Source: Candidatus Anaerobutyricum stercoripullorum
GTDB taxonomy: Bacteria; Bacillota; Clostridia; Lachnospirales; Lachnospiraceae
DNA length: 16,953 bases
NCBI GenBank assembly: GCA_019114885.1
Contig: DXEQ01000009.1
Coordinates: forward strand, 1-16,953
Direction of reading: 5' to 3'
Both the position numbers and the translations under genes were made by a program. Shown piece by piece: positions 1 through 8,541 of the stretch (position 1 is the stretch's first letter; the number at the start of each line of letters is the position of its first letter). Under the pieces are notes generated by a model, which saw nothing but the letters and a program-made list of their open reading frames with translations, did not search any database and had not been told where the DNA came from.

Positions 1-894
1 CTGTTTGGACAGGAAAACTGGGAGGAGAGCGAGAGTCAGTTTCTGAAAGCGGCCTGTGAGACCGCTCTGCGCAAAGGAGGAAGGAGAAAAGAGGAGGTGC
101 GGATGGCATTCTGCGGTGATCTTCTGGGACAGATGATCGCTTCTTCCTTTGGCATGAAAAAGCTGCATGTGCCCTATTACGGCGTCTATGGGGCGTGTTC
201 CAGCGCCGGGGCGGCCCTGTCGATGGCAGCCATGGCGGTGAGCGGAGGATTTGCGGATCTGACGCTGGCGGCCTGTTCCAGTCATTTTGCCAGCGCGGAG
301 AAAGAGTTCCGGTTTCCGCTGGGATACGGGAATCAGAGGCCGTACAGCGCCACATGGACCGTGACGGGAGCCGGTGCCTTTCTTCTGGGAAATGCGTCGG
401 CGGTTTCACCCGGCTCCGTGGCAGTCCGGGGCATCACCACCGGCCGCATCAAAGATTACGGGATTCAGGACCCGTTTAACATGGGCGCCAGTATGGCGCC
501 GGCCGCGGCAGATACGATTTATCAGAGTCTGGAAGATTTTCAGATGGAGCCGAAAGATTTTGACGCCATTGTCACCGGGGATCTGGGAGCGGTGGGACAG
601 AAACTGCTGTTTTCTCTGCTGGGGGAAAATCATATGGATATTTCAGACAATCATCTGGACTGCGGCATGCAGATTTACAATGAGACACAACAGGATACCC
701 ATGCCGGCGGATCCGGCTGCGCCTGTTCTGCAGTGGTACTTTCCGCCATGATCTTGCCGAAGCTGGCGGCGGGAGAATGGAAGAGAGTTCTGTTCGTGCC
801 GACGGGGGCGCTTTTGTCCCAGGTCACCGCCAATGAGGGGAGGACGATTCCGTCCATTGCCCACGGAGTGTGGCTGGAGCACGTGCCGGTGTAA
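1..894 (+). CDS. spoVAD: Stage V sporulation protein AD (SpoVAD), 5'-truncated by window edge
   Basis: The reading frame is open from base 1, so the gene begins upstream; the GTG at 97 is internal and codes for a valine in a conserved stretch. About 297 residues are present. The protein has the thiolase-like fold of SpoVAD. Visible family landmarks are GACSSAG, the AMAPAAADTI segment, TGDLGAVG, the DCG(M)QIY segment, the GGSGCACSAVV block and the C-terminal TGALLS...IPSIAHGVW. In the family, SpoVAD binds dipicolinic acid and works with SpoVAC and SpoVAE in the inner forespore membrane to load Ca-DPA into the spore core and release it at germination. spoVAE follows 98 bp later, the usual clostridial AC-AD-AE order. 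Expression by forespore sigma-G is known for the family; its promoter is outside the window. Confidence 0.96.
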   Translation: MFGQENWEESESQFLKAACETALRKGGRRKEEVRMAFCGDLLGQMIASSFGMKKLHVPYYGVYGACSSAGAALSMAAMAVSGGFADLTLAACSSHFASAEKEFRFPLGYGNQRPYSATWTVTGAGAFLLGNASAVSPGSVAVRGITTGRIKDYGIQDPFNMGASMAPAAADTIYQSLEDFQMEPKDFDAIVTGDLGAVGQKLLFSLLGENHMDISDNHLDCGMQIYNETQQDTHAGGSGCACSAVVLSAMILPKLAAGEWKRVLFVPTGALLSQVTANEGRTIPSIAHGVWLEHVPV

Positions 895-992
895 GACAAA
901 TGGTCGGGGATGTGACTTTGATCAGATCTGCGCGGAGTGAGGTCGGAACATGTGCCGGATGATAAAAACAGAAAATAAAAGGAGCGACAGAT

Positions 993-1349
993 ATGATATA
1001 TGTAAAAGCATTTCTTGTGGGAGGGCTGATCTGTGCCGTGGTCCAGTTTTTGCTGGACCACACGAAGCTGTTGCCGGGAAGGGTGATGGTGCTGCTGGTG
1101 ATCACCGGGGTGATTCTGGGAGCCGTGGGTGTCTATGAACCGCTGCAGCAGTGGGCAGGCTGTGGTGCCAGCGTGCCGCTTTCGGGGTTTGGCTATAATC
1201 TTTCGAAAGGGGTGATGGAGGCCGTCAATGATGAAGGATTTATCGGATTGTTTAAAGGAGGATTCCGGGCCGCAGCGGCGGGAACAAGCGCCGCGCTGGT
1301 TTTTTCCTATCTGGCGTCACTGATTTTCAAGCCTAAAATGAAGAAATAA
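993..1349 (+). CDS. spoVAE: Stage V sporulation protein AE (SpoVAE/AEB type)
   Basis: Small integral membrane protein of 118 residues, the usual size for the family. The start ATG is preceded by AAAGGAG at suitable spacing. Hydrophobic segments run at about residues 4-22 and 30-47, with a third at about 92-113. The conserved middle reads YEPLQQWAGCGASVPLSGFG, followed by the GV-EAV-DEG-IGLFKGGF region typical of SpoVAE. It acts with SpoVAC and SpoVAD in Ca-DPA movement across the forespore inner membrane. A bidirectional terminator lies immediately behind it, so this is probably the last gene of the spoVA operon. The 98 bp between spoVAD and spoVAE is longer than the tight spacing usual in this operon, and I see no extra gene in it. 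Confidence 0.95.
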   Translation: MIYVKAFLVGGLICAVVQFLLDHTKLLPGRVMVLLVITGVILGAVGVYEPLQQWAGCGASVPLSGFGYNLSKGVMEAVNDEGFIGLFKGGFRAAAAGTSAALVFSYLASLIFKPKMKK

Positions 1350-1450
1350 AAAACGGGATCGCAGTATGTGATATGCTGTATTTCCAGACAGGACTTATAG
1401 TAGAAAGACTGTCTGGAGACAGCATGTCATTGGGTGCGATCCCGTTTTTT
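1348..1450. terminator. Large nested hairpin, bidirectional intrinsic terminator
   Basis: The outer arms AACGGGATCGCA (1352-1363) and TGCGATCCCGTT (1435-1446) are perfectly complementary. They are followed by TTTTTT on the + strand and by a T-rich stretch on the - strand. Inside lie ATGCTGT/ACAGCAT and CCAGACAG/CTGTCTGG, so the whole 100-nt unit folds into one long interrupted stem. It separates the convergent spoVA operon and PBP gene and can serve both. Confidence 0.85.
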
Positions 1451-1572
1451 ATATGATTTGCCACGGAATAATCCCCGGTATGGCCGGTCGGACTTCTGGC
1501 AGAATGCAGCAAAAATGGTGTGCCGCAGACGCTCTGTCCGGGTGTTTCGCGAACGAGCCACCCAAGTCCCGT

Positions 1573-1656
1573 GCGTCAGCACAGCATGTCAGGAAATGCG
1601 TCAGCATAACATGTCAGGAAATGCATCAGCGCAGCATGTCAAGAAATGCGTCGGCG
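1573..1656. repeat. 25-bp tandem repeat, about 3.3 copies, at the 3' end of the PBP gene
   Basis: Units at 1573-1597, 1598-1622 and 1623-1647, plus a partial fourth, follow the pattern GCGTCAGCACAGCATGTC + AGGAAAT with only a few substitutions. The period is not a multiple of three. The PBP stop codon (1626-1628, - strand) lies inside the third unit. The fourth partial unit and most of the third encode the final residues ADAFLDMLR; the other two units lie beyond the stop. Confidence 0.9.
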
Positions 1657-4433
1657 ATATCCCCGAGATTTGGGGCACCGCCTCCGGAGGATCCTCCTCC
1701 GGCGCTGCCGGAATCCCCGGACGTTCCAATGCCTCCCGATGGTGTCGTACCTCCGGATGACGCGTTACCCCCGGAATCCTCTTCGGAGAGTACGCTTCCG
1801 GTTCCGGAAGGCTGTGTATTGCCGGGGAGTCCGGGCAGAAGCTGTTGCTGTTGCTGCTGTTGTTTTTTAAGCTGTTTTTGTTCATACCAGCGGCGGGTAT
1901 GGATGTCGCAGCGGTAGTTGTCAACGCTCACATTCAGACAATATGGCGTGTCTTCCGTGATGCCGGTGGAACCTTCCGGACGGACACGGAATACCCGCTG
2001 ATATAACAGACGGTCCGGACAGTATCGTCTTGCCACCCGGTCGGATGCGGAACAGAAAGTGACGATGATATGGCTGTTGCAGCTGTCTTTTGGTTCTGTT
2101 CCCGCCTCAAAGTATTCGACCCGTTCCATATTGTGCTCCGGGTCTTCCGAGCAGACGCCCTTCACAGGGAGCTTGCCGGACTTGGCACAGATGGTGGCGG
2201 TGCGGATTCCCTCGCAGGCATCAAAGTCGCGAATCTGCTGTTGCTGTGTGTCGATGATCTGGTCCATGATCTTGGCCCAGATCACCTTGTGATAATCATC
2301 CTCATTTTCAAAGGACGTATTGTAATCATAGCCGGTCCAGATGGAAGCGGTATAGTACGGTGTGTAACCACAGAACCAGAAATCAAAGTTGTTGGAGGTG
2401 GTTCCCGTCTTTCCCGCGACAGCCATGTCGGAGGAAAGCTGCGCTTCCTCGCCGCTGCCCTCTGATACCACGTCTTTCATGGCGTCGGTCAGAAGCCATG
2501 CCGTTGTGGCCTTCATCACCTGTGTTGGCTCAGACTCATTCTGGAGAATGATATTGCCATGGCTGTCTTCCACTGTGGTATAAAGAATCGGTTCATTATA
2601 ATACCCGTGGTTTGCGATGGCAGCGTAGGCGGCGGTGAGTTCCACGTTGGTCACGCCGTCTGTGATACCGCCCAGGGAGAGAGCCTGATTGACGTCGGTT
2701 TCCGTGCCTCCGCTGCTGGTCTGGCGGTTGTTGACCAGGGTGGTGAATCCCAGCTTTAGGAGGAAATCATAACCCACCTGCGGCGTCAGCTGCGTCAGAG
2801 CCTTCACGGCGACGATATTGTTGGAATCAATGATGGCGTCACGGATCGTGATGAGCCCATTGTATTCATTCGGTTCGTAGTTGGTGACTTTGTCACCATT
2901 CTCATACCGGTACGGCGCGTCGTCAAAGACGGTGGCGAGAGTCATGCCGCCGGTATCAAGGGCCGGCGCGTAAGTGGATAGGATCTTAAATGTGGAGCCC
3001 GGCTGTCTTGTGAAAGCAGTGGCCCGGTTTAAAGCAAGATCGTCCTTTTTCTCGCCGCGGCCTCCGACCAGAACCTTGACCTGTCCCGTGGCCTGGTCGA
3101 TCAGAGAGTAGGAGATCTGCGGTTCCAGCGCAAAACGCACGGTTTCAGACAGAATCTCATCGTCTTCGCTCAGTACATTTTTTTTGAAAACGCGGATGGC
3201 CTTCCGCATGGCCTTCTTCGTCGGATAGACGGTGCGGTAGCCGGTCTCGCCCTTCGTATTGCGGAAATAATCCCGGATATCCCGCTCAGTGTAGATCATA
3301 TTCTCTCCGCCCGCTTTTGTGACATGCAGGTCGTATTCCAGAGAATAATCCGTCTCCACAGGGTAATTGCTCTTATCGTTGATGACAGAATCGGCGATCG
3401 CCTGCATCTGTGTGGACTGAGTGGAGTGAATCCGCAGTCCGCCCCGGTATACAAGATTGTAAGCCTGTGCCTGCGTGTAGCCGTATTCACTCTGAAGATC
3501 CTCCACAATCTGCGTGATCAGCGCGTCGGTATAATAAGAATACACCGCCTGCTGATTCTGGCTGGCCTGCCGTCTGGAAATACGGGAATACACATCGTCG
3601 GACAGAGCCGCCTCGTATTCTTCATTGGAAATGTAGTTCAATTCGTACATTTTTTTGAGAACAATATCCCGTCTCTCCTTATTATCCTCCGGATGATCGA
3701 TCGGATTCAGCCGGGTCGGATTCTTTGTGATGCTGGCCAGCACGGCGCACTCGGATAAAGTAAGGTCTTCCACCGATTTGTCAAAATAATAATTGGCGGC
3801 GGATTCCACGCCCAGCGTTCCCTTGCCCAGGTTGATGGTATTCAGGTAATCTGTGAGAATCTCTTCTTTGGAGGTGGCTTTCTCCACCTGAATGGCCAGA
3901 TACTGTTCCTGAATCTTCCGCTTGACCTTGGCCAGGAAATTCGTCTCATCCCAGACTTCAAACACGTTGTTTTTGATGAGCTGCTGGGTGATGGTGCTGG
4001 CCCCCTCGGTGGCCCCGTGGTTGCGGATGGCGGTGAAGCCGGCCCGGATCACACCCTTTAAATCCACGCCGTTGTGCTGGTAGAAACGCTCATCTTCGAT
4101 GGCGATAAATGCATTTCTTAAGTTGGCGGGAATCTGTTCGTATCCCACAATAATGCGGTTGGAAGAGTAGTCGCTTAAGACCTGGACCTTCTCGCCGCTG
4201 TCATCGTAAATGATCGTGGCTGAATACTTCGGCTTCAGATTGTAGCTGGTGGGAGTGGTCTTGATCATTCCCTGCACGGAGCCGTAGACCAGCCCGCCGC
4301 CTCCGGCGATGACTGCCAGAAGCAGCAGAAGAAATATTTTAAATAACAGGACGGAAAATGAGCTGTGAAGCCTTTTTTTCCGTGAATGGAGCTGCTTCCT
4401 TCTCTTTTGGACAGTTGATTTCGTATAGCGCAT
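1626..4433 (-). CDS. Class A penicillin-binding protein (bifunctional transglycosylase/transpeptidase)
   Basis: A 935-residue membrane-anchored peptidoglycan synthase. A basic N-terminus precedes one membrane segment at about residues 28-50. The GT51 glycosyltransferase domain (about 85-265) shows the EDERFYQH motif with catalytic E113, then GASTITQQL and the KVKRKIQEQ region. The transpeptidase domain (about 430-700) has S480-TFK, S537-NN and K675-TG, all intact. From residue 740 onward there are eight cysteines, then a run of seven glutamines near 858-864 and a Gly/Ser-rich tail to the end. The tail is low complexity and ends inside a 25-bp tandem repeat. The gene starts 36 bp behind the VOC gene and is probably cotranscribed from the promoter at 4937-4965. 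The start ATG has only a weak GAAGGGA before it. It polymerises glycan strands and cross-links them outside the cytoplasmic membrane. Confidence 0.96.
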   Translation of the reverse strand: MRYTKSTVQKRRKQLHSRKKRLHSSFSVLLFKIFLLLLLAVIAGGGGLVYGSVQGMIKTTPTSYNLKPKYSATIIYDDSGEKVQVLSDYSSNRIIVGYEQIPANLRNAFIAIEDERFYQHNGVDLKGVIRAGFTAIRNHGATEGASTITQQLIKNNVFEVWDETNFLAKVKRKIQEQYLAIQVEKATSKEEILTDYLNTINLGKGTLGVESAANYYFDKSVEDLTLSECAVLASITKNPTRLNPIDHPEDNKERRDIVLKKMYELNYISNEEYEAALSDDVYSRISRRQASQNQQAVYSYYTDALITQIVEDLQSEYGYTQAQAYNLVYRGGLRIHSTQSTQMQAIADSVINDKSNYPVETDYSLEYDLHVTKAGGENMIYTERDIRDYFRNTKGETGYRTVYPTKKAMRKAIRVFKKNVLSEDDEILSETVRFALEPQISYSLIDQATGQVKVLVGGRGEKKDDLALNRATAFTRQPGSTFKILSTYAPALDTGGMTLATVFDDAPYRYENGDKVTNYEPNEYNGLITIRDAIIDSNNIVAVKALTQLTPQVGYDFLLKLGFTTLVNNRQTSSGGTETDVNQALSLGGITDGVTNVELTAAYAAIANHGYYNEPILYTTVEDSHGNIILQNESEPTQVMKATTAWLLTDAMKDVVSEGSGEEAQLSSDMAVAGKTGTTSNNFDFWFCGYTPYYTASIWTGYDYNTSFENEDDYHKVIWAKIMDQIIDTQQQQIRDFDACEGIRTATICAKSGKLPVKGVCSEDPEHNMERVEYFEAGTEPKDSCNSHIIVTFCSASDRVARRYCPDRLLYQRVFRVRPEGSTGITEDTPYCLNVSVDNYRCDIHTRRWYEQKQLKKQQQQQQQLLPGLPGNTQPSGTGSVLSEEDSGGNASSGGTTPSGGIGTSGDSGSAGGGSSGGGAPNLGDIADAFLDMLR

Positions 4434-4469
4434 AAATATTCCCTTCGGGAGAAATGTAAAAAGGCAGCT

Positions 4470-4835
4470 TTATCTTACCGGAACGATCTCGATCCAGTAT
4501 CCGTCCGGGTCATTGATAAAATAGATACCCATGGAAGGATTCTCATAACAGATGCAGCCCATTTCTTCATGTTTTTTGTGGAAGGTGTCGTACTCGTCGG
4601 TCTTGAATGCCAGATGGAACTCCTCGTCGCCCAGGTCGTACGGCTCTTTCCGGTCGCGCATCCAGGTGAGCTCCAGAGAAAAGCCGGTGCGGCCGTCACC
4701 CAGATAGACAATCTTAAAGCTTCCGTCAGAGGAGTCTTTCTCCCGGACTACGGAAAGACCAAGTGCTTCCTTATAAAATGCAATGCTTTTTTCCAGATTC
4801 AGAACATTGAAATTAAAATGGTTAAATTCGATCAT
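4470..4835 (-). CDS. gloA: VOC-family protein, probable lactoylglutathione lyase-like (glyoxalase I) enzyme
   Basis: Single-module vicinal oxygen chelate protein of 121 residues. The four metal-ligand positions of glyoxalase I are all present: H6 (NHFNFNV), E55 (SLELT), H74 (EFHLAF) and E116 (WIEIVP). The spacing is close to E. coli GloA. Family members isomerise thiol-methylglyoxal hemithioacetals, but clostridia often lack glutathione, so the true thiol or substrate is uncertain. The ATG has a strong AAGGAGG about 7 nt upstream. The gene is first in a two-gene unit with the PBP; no functional link between the two is evident. Its promoter is divergent from that of the L,D-transpeptidase. Confidence 0.88.
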   Translation of the reverse strand: MIEFNHFNFNVLNLEKSIAFYKEALGLSVVREKDSSDGSFKIVYLGDGRTGFSLELTWMRDRKEPYDLGDEEFHLAFKTDEYDTFHKKHEEMGCICYENPSMGIYFINDPDGYWIEIVPVR

Positions 4836-4936
4836 GTTTACGCCTCCTTGATCATGAATTCTGTTTTATGCAGGACAGGCGGACTGTAATATCGCCCGGC
4901 AGTCTCTGCAGTCAAACGATGCTGTATGTCCCGTTT

Positions 4937-4965
4937 ACTATATCACATTTTGCAGGGCAGGGCAA
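4937..4965 (-). promoter_or_regulatory. Likely sigma-A promoter for the gloA-PBP unit
   Basis: On the - strand TTGCCC (4960-4965), a 17-nt spacer and TATAGT (4937-4942) lie about 100 nt before the VOC start codon. The match to consensus is moderate. No other better hexamer pair was seen in this 266-bp divergent region, which otherwise shows no gene. Confidence 0.5.
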
Positions 4966-5034
4966 TAAAGGAGGATTTTTGTATCATTCCCGCCTGATTT
5001 TTGCGGGAAAGGGAAGGCTTTGCACATTTTTTCC

Positions 5035-5062
5035 TTTACAAACGGAGGAAAAATTATATAAT
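5035..5062 (+). promoter_or_regulatory. Likely sigma-A promoter for the L,D-transpeptidase-leuS unit
   Basis: TTTACA (5035-5040), a 16-nt spacer and a perfect TATAAT (5057-5062) lie 39 bp before the start codon. The start is preceded by AAAGGGAGAG. Confidence 0.7.
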
Positions 5063-5101
5063 AATACCCAGGGATAAAAGAGGAAAGAAAGGGAGAGATT
5101 C

Positions 5102-5989
5102 ATGAAAATAAGACGAATTGTCATGGCGGCGGCAGTTTTATTTTTTGCTGCGGCCTTTCTGTACGGACATGGAATGGAAGCACAGGCAGCCAGCCGGTAC
5201 ACGATTTATGTGAACCGCAGGACGAATATTGTCAATGTGGTGGACGGAAGAGGACGGGTCGTGCGCGCCATGTACTGTTCCACCGGCAAGAATTATTCCA
5301 CCATCGGCGGTACGTATAATACGGTGAGCAAGATGCGCTGGCATGCCCTAAACGGCGGCGTGTACGGGCAGTATTGCACCAGGATCTATGGTTCTTATCT
5401 GTTTCATTCCGTTTATTATTACAGGACGGTTAAGAATCAGATGTCAACGGCAGAGTACAACAAGCTGGGATCGCAGGCTTCTGCGGGATGCATCCGTCTG
5501 GCCGTCACCGACGCAAAATGGATCTACGATCACTGCAGTATCGGAACCAGAGTGGTCATCGGGGAGTCACGGACTCTGAAGAAGCCGACCAGAAGCAAGC
5601 TGAAGGTGTCCACTGCCAGAAGGACTGGCTGGGACCCGACAGATCCGGATCCGGCCAATCCGTATTACCCGAAGATCCGTCTGAAGAAGTCCGCGTCAAA
5701 GAAGATTCCTTACGGAAGAAAGATGAACAAGAAGAAGCTCCGGAAGCTGATCAAGGTCACATCCCCGACCACTTCCACTTCTACCTTATTAAAAAATGTA
5801 ACGGTGAAGGGTAAAGTGAAGTCGTCGAAGCCGGGCAAATATAAGATCACTTACACGGTCACAGACCCGCGGACCCTGCTTACGAAGTCGCTGAAAGTTA
5901 CATTTACCGTAAAAAAACCAAAAAAGACGGCAGTTCCGGCTGCACCGGCTACGCCGCCGGTATCCGCGCCGCAGACGCCGGCAGTATAA
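5102..5989 (+). CDS. Secreted L,D-transpeptidase (YkuD) with C-terminal Ig-like (DUF5011-type) domain
   Basis: A 295-residue exported protein. Residues 1-30 form a signal peptide with a likely cut near AQA-AS. The YkuD domain (about 32-155) carries H102 in LFHSVYY and C130 in the GSQASAGCIRL motif. This is an SAGC version of the usual SHGC catalytic motif. A basic linker (155-190) leads to an Ig-like module at about 200-273 with the pattern KPGKYKITYTVTD, resembling DUF5011-type wall-associated domains. The protein ends in a Pro/Ala-rich tail containing TPPVS. Family members make 3-3 peptidoglycan cross-links or attach proteins to the wall. leuS follows only 41 bp later without a visible terminator between, so readthrough into leuS is likely. 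Confidence 0.92.
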   Translation: MKIRRIVMAAAVLFFAAAFLYGHGMEAQAASRYTIYVNRRTNIVNVVDGRGRVVRAMYCSTGKNYSTIGGTYNTVSKMRWHALNGGVYGQYCTRIYGSYLFHSVYYYRTVKNQMSTAEYNKLGSQASAGCIRLAVTDAKWIYDHCSIGTRVVIGESRTLKKPTRSKLKVSTARRTGWDPTDPDPANPYYPKIRLKKSASKKIPYGRKMNKKKLRKLIKVTSPTTSTSTLLKNVTVKGKVKSSKPGKYKITYTVTDPRTLLTKSLKVTFTVKKPKKTAVPAAPATPPVSAPQTPAV

Positions 5990-6030
5990 GACGATAGCAA
6001 TGACAAAATGTGTGACAGGAGGAAAGAAAT

Positions 6031-8442
6031 ATGGCAACACCGTATAATCATAGAGCCATTGAGCAGAAATGGCGCAAGCACTGGGAGGAGCATCCCGTCA
6101 ATGTCAACGACGGGAAGAAACCGAAATATTACTGTCTGGATATGTTCCCGTATCCATCCGGCAGCGGACTGCACGTGGGACACTGGAGAGGCTATGTGAT
6201 CAGTGACGTATGGAGCCGTTATAAGATGCTGCAGGGATATTACCTGATCCATCCGATGGGATGGGACGCTTTCGGTCTCCCGGCTGAGAACTACGCCATC
6301 AAGATGGGAACCCATCCGAAGGTGACTACTGAGCAGAATATCAAGAATATCAAGCGTCAGATCAACGAGATTGCCGCAATCTATGACTGGGATATGGAAG
6401 TCAACACCACGGACCCGAATTTCTACAAATGGACCCAGTGGATTTTTGTAAAGATGTTCAAGGCCGGGCTGGCTTACGAAAAAGAGATGCCGATCAACTG
6501 GTGTCCGTCCTGTAAGACCGGTCTTGCCAACGAGGAAGTTGTGGACGGCTGCTGCGAGCGATGCGGTTCTCCGGTGACCAAGAAGAATTTAAAACAGTGG
6601 ATGCTCCGCATCACCAAATACGCGGACCGTCTGTTAAATGACCTGGATAAGCTGGACTGGCCGGAGAAGGTTAAGAAGATGCAGACGGACTGGATCGGCA
6701 AGAGTTACGGCGCAGAGGTGGATTTCCCGGTGGATGGACGCGATGAGAAGATTACCGTCTACACCACAAGACCGGATACCCTTTACGGCGCCACCTTCAT
6801 GGTGCTGGCTCCGGAACACGCCCTGGCCAAAGAGCTGGCTACCGATGAGACAAGAGAAGCTGTTGAGAAATACATTTTCGATTCCAGCATGAAGTCCAAT
6901 GTGGATCGTCTGCAGGATAAGGAGAAGACCGGCGTGTTCACCGGTTCTTACGCCATCAATCCGTTGAGCGGTGAGAAGATTCCGATCTGGCTGGCAGATT
7001 ACGTGCTGGCTGACTACGGTACCGGCGCTATCATGTGTGTGCCGGCCCATGATGACCGTGACTTTGAGTTTGCGAAGAAGTTCAATATCCCGATCGTTCA
7101 GGTTATCGCCAAAGACGGTCAGGAGATTGAGAACATGACCGAAGCCTACACGGACGCAGTGGGAACCATGATCAATTCCGGCGAGTGGAATGGCATGGAG
7201 TCCGCCGTTCTTAAGAAAGAAGCCCCGGCCATGATCGAGGAGAGAGGCATCGGAAAGAAACAGGTGAATTACAAGCTGCGTGACTGGGTATTCTCCCGTC
7301 AGCGTTACTGGGGCGAGCCAATCCCGATCGTGCACTGCCCGAAATGCGGCGCTGTTCCTGTTCCGGAAGAAGAACTCCCGTTACTGCTTCCGGAGGTGGA
7401 GAAATACCAGCCGACCGGAACCGGAGAATCTCCGCTGGCAGACATCACCGACTGGGTGAATACCACCTGTCCGTGTTGCGGCGCTCCGGCTAAGAGAGAG
7501 ACCAACACCATGCCGCAGTGGGCCGGATCTTCCTGGTACTTCCTGCGTTACGTGGACAGCAAGAATGATAAAGAGCTGGTGAGCAAGGAGAAGGCCGACA
7601 AGTACCTGCCGGTAGATATGTATATCGGCGGTGTGGAGCATGCGGTACTGCACCTGCTGTATTCCAGATTCTACACCAAGTTCCTGTATGATATCGGCGC
7701 CATCGATTTTGACGAGCCGTTTAAGAAGCTGTTCAATCAGGGTATGATCACCGGAAAGAATGGTATCAAGATGAGTAAGTCCAAAGGAAATGTTGTTTCC
7801 CCGGACGATCTGGTAAGAGATTACGGCTGTGATTCCCTCCGTCTTTACGAGCTGTTCGTGGGACCGCCGGAACTGGATTCCGAGTGGGACGACAAGGGAA
7901 TCGACGGCGTATACCGTTTCCTGAACCGTTTCTGGAAGATGGCCATGGACAACAAGGACAAAGAGGTGGCTGAGACGGACGAGCTGATCAAGATCCGCCA
8001 CAAACTGGTATACGATATCACCACCCGTCTCAATTCTTTCAGCCTGAACACCGTTGTCAGCGGTTTCATGGAGTACAATAACAAGCTCATCGAGCAGAGT
8101 AAGAAGGGCGGCGTGGACAAGGCCACACTGGAGACCTACACTATCCTTCTCGCTCCATTTGCTCCGCACATCGCGCAGGAACTGTGGGAACAGTTCGGTC
8201 ACACCGACTCCATCTTCGATCAGAGATGGCCGGAGTACGATGAGGACGCCATGAAAGATGATGAGATCGAGATCCCTGTACAGGTGAACGGAAAGACCCG
8301 CTGCACCATCTCCATCCCGGTGGATGCCGACAAAGACGACGTCCTCGCCAAAGCAAAAGAAGCCCTCGGCAAGAAGCTGACCGGAACCATCCGCAAGGAG
8401 ATCTACGTGCCAGGCAGAATTGTGAATATCGTGGCGAAATAA
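6031..8442 (+). CDS. leuS: Leucyl-tRNA synthetase
   Basis: Class I synthetase of 803 residues, bacterial length, charging tRNA-Leu with leucine in the cytoplasm. The HIGH-type motif is HVGH at residues 48-51 in PYPSGSGLHVGH. The KMSKS motif is at 580-584. Zinc-type cysteines occur at 158/161 with 174, 175 and 178, and again at 436/439 with 480-483. The editing (CP1) domain lies between, with TTRPDTLYG and the GTGAIMCVPAHDDRDFEFA stretch visible. The start ATG has GGAGGAAAG before it. No T-box leader is present in the 41 bp upstream, although many Firmicutes leuS genes have one. Transcription probably comes from the promoter in front of the L,D-transpeptidase. Confidence 0.98.
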   Translation: MATPYNHRAIEQKWRKHWEEHPVNVNDGKKPKYYCLDMFPYPSGSGLHVGHWRGYVISDVWSRYKMLQGYYLIHPMGWDAFGLPAENYAIKMGTHPKVTTEQNIKNIKRQINEIAAIYDWDMEVNTTDPNFYKWTQWIFVKMFKAGLAYEKEMPINWCPSCKTGLANEEVVDGCCERCGSPVTKKNLKQWMLRITKYADRLLNDLDKLDWPEKVKKMQTDWIGKSYGAEVDFPVDGRDEKITVYTTRPDTLYGATFMVLAPEHALAKELATDETREAVEKYIFDSSMKSNVDRLQDKEKTGVFTGSYAINPLSGEKIPIWLADYVLADYGTGAIMCVPAHDDRDFEFAKKFNIPIVQVIAKDGQEIENMTEAYTDAVGTMINSGEWNGMESAVLKKEAPAMIEERGIGKKQVNYKLRDWVFSRQRYWGEPIPIVHCPKCGAVPVPEEELPLLLPEVEKYQPTGTGESPLADITDWVNTTCPCCGAPAKRETNTMPQWAGSSWYFLRYVDSKNDKELVSKEKADKYLPVDMYIGGVEHAVLHLLYSRFYTKFLYDIGAIDFDEPFKKLFNQGMITGKNGIKMSKSKGNVVSPDDLVRDYGCDSLRLYELFVGPPELDSEWDDKGIDGVYRFLNRFWKMAMDNKDKEVAETDELIKIRHKLVYDITTRLNSFSLNTVVSGFMEYNNKLIEQSKKGGVDKATLETYTILLAPFAPHIAQELWEQFGHTDSIFDQRWPEYDEDAMKDDEIEIPVQVNGKTRCTISIPVDADKDDVLAKAKEALGKKLTGTIRKEIYVPGRIVNIVAK

Positions 8443-8541
8443 TTTGAGTGGAAATTTCATAACAGTATAAAGTCTCTGGAAATATTGAAAAGTTCGCTGA
8501 AAGAAAATGGAGTAAATATTTCAAGGGAATATTGAAAAATG

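Noticed and set aside
97..99. GTG at 97 as the spoVAD start
   Set aside because: The frame is open from base 1 and the upstream residues fit the SpoVAD N-terminal region, so it is an internal codon.
7381..8460. A 359-codon open frame on the - strand opposite leuS
   Set aside because: It mirrors the codon pattern of leuS, has no recognisable domain, and leuS on the + strand is certain.
8451..8540. Repeated AATATTGAAAA words and an AAATATT inverted repeat after leuS
   Set aside because: Short and AT-rich; likely chance in a low-complexity spacer before the terminator.
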